Part shown: positions 61,939 through 64,000 of the stretch, one piece after another
How the letters are laid out: every line of letters starts with the position of its first letter
Position numbering within the stretch: the first letter of the stretch is position 1
Source: Aeromicrobium wangtongii
GTDB lineage: Bacteria > Actinomycetota > Actinomycetes > Propionibacteriales > Nocardioidaceae
Reading direction: 5' to 3'
NCBI RefSeq assembly: GCF_024584515.1
Contig: NZ_CP102173.1
Span: forward strand, 3,472,001-3,536,000
Length of the DNA stretch: 64,000 nucleotides
Position numbers and translations under genes: made by a program
The notes under the pieces: model-generated
Told to the model about the DNA's origin: nothing
The model's input: only the letters and a program-made list of their open reading frames with translations
Database searches by the model: none

Positions 61939-63056
61939 GCGACGCTCCCCTCGATCGCGTCGCGCCAGGCGACGAACTCCGCCTTCTGCTGGTCGTTCTC
62001 GACGGTGCGCTCGGCGAAGACGTGGTCGAACAGCACCGCGAGGTCGGGCTCCGCGATGCGCTGGCACGCCTCACGCAGGTGGACGCCCAGGGCGTCGGCC
62101 TCGGCCTGGAGGTCGGTGAAGAACTCCGGCGGCGTGCCCTCGGCCTCCAGGAGCAGACGGACGCGCTCGATCGGGTCCTTGGCCCTCCACTCGTCCACCT
62201 CGGCCGCCCCGCGGTAGCGCGTCGGGTCGTCGGACGTCGTGTGCGGTCCCATGCGGTAGGTCACGGCCTCGATGAGCGTCGGCCCCTGGCCGTCGCGGGC
62301 CCGCTGCAGCGCGCGCTCGGTGACGGCGCGGCAGGCCAGGACGTCGTTGCCGTCGACGCGGACGCCCGGCATGCCGAACCCGGCGGCGCGCTGGACGATC
62401 GGCACCCGGGACTGCGAGGCGACGGGCACCGAGATCGCGTACTGGTTGTTCTGGCAGAAGAACACGACCGGCGCCTGCTGGACCGCCGCCCAGTCGAGGG
62501 CCTCGCTGACATCGCCCTCGCTCGTGGCGCCGTCACCGAAGTACGCGATGACCGCGCTGTCGCGGTCCGGGTCACCGGTGCCGACCAGCCCTTCGAGGGT
62601 CAGCCCCATCGCATAGCCGGTCGCGTGCAGCGCCTGCGATCCGATGATGATGTTCGGCAGCGCCAGCTGGTGGTCAGCGGGGTCCCAGCCGCCCATCTCC
62701 GAGCCGCGGTAGACGCCCAGCAGCTGGGCGGGGTCGACACCGCGGCACCAGGCGACGCCGTGCTCGCGGTAGCTGGGGAAGGCGAAGTCGTGCGGGCGCA
62801 GCGCGCGAGCGGAGCCGACCTGGGCGGCCTCCTGGCCGAGCGCCGGCGGCCACAGACCGAGCTCGCCGTGGCGCTGGAGGGCGAATGCCTCGGTGTCGAC
62901 GCGGCGGGTCATCACGAGGTCGCGGTACAGGGACTCGATCTCGGCGCGGTCGCCTGCGAAGTCGTGGTCGGGGTTCTCCACCCGCTGACCGGTCGGCGTG
63001 AGCAGCTGCACGAGTGGCACCTCGGGGGTGCCTGGGTGGGACGTCAACGGATTCAT
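61935..63056 (-). CDS. bkdA: 2-oxo acid dehydrogenase E1 component, alpha subunit
   Basis: 373 residues. Thiamine-diphosphate motif FGDGATSEGDVSEALDWAAV through QNNQ, phosphorylatable-loop YRMGPHTTSDDPTRYR, and FALQRHGELGLWPPALGQEA near the N-terminus. Probably the branched-chain type, as in bkd operons. First gene of the operon, ahead of E1beta and E2. The 5' ribosome site lies in GGAGGAGT immediately before the ATG. Confidence 0.92.
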   Translation of the reverse strand: MNPLTSHPGTPEVPLVQLLTPTGQRVENPDHDFAGDRAEIESLYRDLVMTRRVDTEAFALQRHGELGLWPPALGQEAAQVGSARALRPHDFAFPSYREHGVAWCRGVDPAQLLGVYRGSEMGGWDPADHQLALPNIIIGSQALHATGYAMGLTLEGLVGTGDPDRDSAVIAYFGDGATSEGDVSEALDWAAVQQAPVVFFCQNNQYAISVPVASQSRVPIVQRAAGFGMPGVRVDGNDVLACRAVTERALQRARDGQGPTLIEAVTYRMGPHTTSDDPTRYRGAAEVDEWRAKDPIERVRLLLEAEGTPPEFFTDLQAEADALGVHLREACQRIAEPDLAVLFDHVFAERTVENDQQKAEFVAWRDAIEGSVA

Positions 63057-63155
63057 GGGACTCCTCCATCAACCGGGAGGCGGGATCACCGCGCCGGTGC
63101 CAAACCGCGGGTCCTGCACGTCACAGGGGTGGCGGACGACGGAACTCGCTTCGAG

Positions 63156-63169
63156 GTGACTGGCGTCAC
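63156..63169. promoter_or_regulatory. possible operator upstream of the bkd operon
   Basis: GTGAC-TGGC-GTCAC, perfect 5-bp arms, in the 167-bp gap between the aminotransferase stop and the E1alpha start. Candidate site for an Lrp/AsnC- or GntR-type regulator; only the symmetry supports it. Confidence 0.35.
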
Positions 63170-63223
63170 ATCGATGTCCACCGTAGCGGCCCGCGGCCCG
63201 CAGTTCCACCTCGGGGCGTCCGC

Positions 63224-64000
63224 TCAGGCGCGCGCCTCGAGCCACTGCCCGGCCAGGGCCACGAGCTGGGCGTTGACCTCGGGCATCCCGATGCTGACGC
63301 GCACCCCCTCGCCCGGGAACGGGCGCACCGAGACGGGGTCGCAGGCCAGCGCGAAGTCCATCGCGTCCTCACCGAGCGGCAGCCACACGAAGTTGGCCTC
63401 GGTGTCGGGGACGTCCCAGCCCTGCTTGCGCAGCATCTCCACCACCGCGATGCGCTCCTGCACGATCAGCTCGACACGCTCGTCGAGCGCCTCCTGCGCC
63501 TCCAGGGACGCCACGGCGGCGGCCTGGGACAGGTCCGTCACGGCGAACGGCGGGGTGGCCTTGCGGATCGAGGCCGCGATCTCGGGATGGGCGATCGCGT
63601 AGCCGATGCGCAGCCCGGCCAGGCCGTACGCCTTGGAGAACGTCCGCAGCACCACGACGTTGTCGTGCTCGGCCAGCGCCACCAGGCCGCTCGCGGCCTC
63701 CGGGTCGCGGACGAACTCGACGTACGCCTCGTCCACCACGACCAGCACGTGGCGGGGCACCGCGTCGAGGAAGGCCGACAGCTCGGCGGCGGTCACGACC
63801 GGGCCCGTGGGGTTGTTGGGCGTGCAGACCAGGACGACCTTGGTGCGGTCGGTCACGGCCGCGGCCATCGCCTCGAGATCGTGGGTCGCGTCGGGGCGCA
63901 GCGGCACCCGGACGCTCGTCGCACCGGTCAGGTCGGCGGCGATCGGATAGGCCTCGAACGAGCGCCAGGCGTGGACGATCTCGTCGCCGGCCTCCAGATG
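63224..64000 (-). CDS. HisC-like pyridoxal-phosphate aminotransferase, N-terminus outside window
   Basis: The last about 259 residues are in the window. Fold-type I aminotransferase marks: [23 protein letters not shown]-binding Lys in [15 protein letters not shown], Arg in [10 protein letters not shown]. Either histidinol-phosphate or aromatic aminotransferase. It lies upstream of bkdA on the same strand, separated by 167 bp. Confidence 0.88.
   Translation of the reverse strand, partial: HLEAGDEIVHAWRSFEAYPIAADLTGATSVRVPLRPDATHDLEAMAAAVTDRTKVVLVCTPNNPTGPVVTAAELSAFLDAVPRHVLVVVDEAYVEFVRDPEAASGLVALAEHDNVVVLRTFSKAYGLAGLRIGYAIAHPEIAASIRKATPPFAVTDLSQAAAVASLEAQEALDERVELIVQERIAVVEMLRKQGWDVPDTEANFVWLPLGEDAMDFALACDPVSVRPFPGEGVRVSIGMPEVNAQLVALAGQWLEARA

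Overview
The window is high-GC, densely packed actinobacterial chromosome. GTG starts and 4-bp ATGA/GTGA overlaps are very common. Gene content (an EtfD-like iron-sulfur reductase, a FadE5-like acyl-CoA dehydrogenase, an actinobacterial-type dCTP deaminase, DUF222/HNH and DUF1684 proteins) suggests an aerobic Nocardioides/Aeromicrobium-like member of the Actinomycetota. That placement is an inference from family content, not a database result.

Layout. 1-4.3 kb: the end of a FAD oxidoreductase and a large secreted alpha/beta hydrolase with Calx-beta and Ig-like modules. 4.5-13.4 kb: housekeeping and transport genes, including EtfD with an unusual repetitive acidic tail, a YchJ protein, a UraA-type permease and an ABC-2 exporter pair. 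13.5-18.2 kb: a sugar isomerase-kinase-hydrolase operon facing a pseudouridine-degradation pair. 18.2-25.2 kb: dcd, small enzymes, and an operon combining two glycosyltransferase-like proteins, a methyltransferase and a membrane-anchored molybdopterin oxidoreductase, with a divergent polytopic membrane protein.

25.3-35.5 kb is the most interesting part. A thiolase and a TrmB-like regulator lie on the plus strand. On the minus strand are an EntE-like aryl-acid:CoA/AMP ligase, a complete SsuABC-type importer (lipoprotein, ATPase, two permeases), a divergent DHDPS-family aldolase, an SDR and an ACMSD-like amidohydrolase. The palindrome TACCTAC-N4-GTAGGTA, exact or near-exact, occurs 10-28 bp upstream of the first gene of each of the four transcription units. 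I read this as a self-contained catabolic regulon under the TrmB-like protein. The substrate, perhaps an aromatic or alicyclic carboxylate, is unknown.

35.6-48.6 kb: a nucleoside-sugar epimerase coupled to MTA phosphorylase; a tRNA-Gly(CCC) with a short att-like duplication of its 3' end; an MMPL exporter plus DUF2892 pair behind two G-tract palindromes of the CsoR/CstR kind; an SDR/reductase pair divergent from its LysR regulator; a duplicated SNG1/YhgE-type membrane protein with a TetR regulator; and a second LysR gene. 48.6-64 kb: a HAD phosphatase, the FadE5-like dehydrogenase, small stress and membrane proteins, a DUF222/HNH pseudogene, a methyltransferase/MTHFR-like pair, an MFS transporter, and the three genes of a branched-chain 2-oxo acid dehydrogenase (E1alpha, E1beta, E2) preceded by a truncated HisC-like aminotransferase.

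Three copies of a REP-like element (CTTCGACARGCTCAGGG) occur, two of them read in frame inside protein genes. Two long intergenic palindromes with a shared core form another repeat family. No CRISPR array, rRNA, insertion sequence or intact prophage was seen. The only stretch without an intact gene that approaches 300 bp is 4285-4534 (250 bp), where I recognise nothing beyond presumed divergent promoters.
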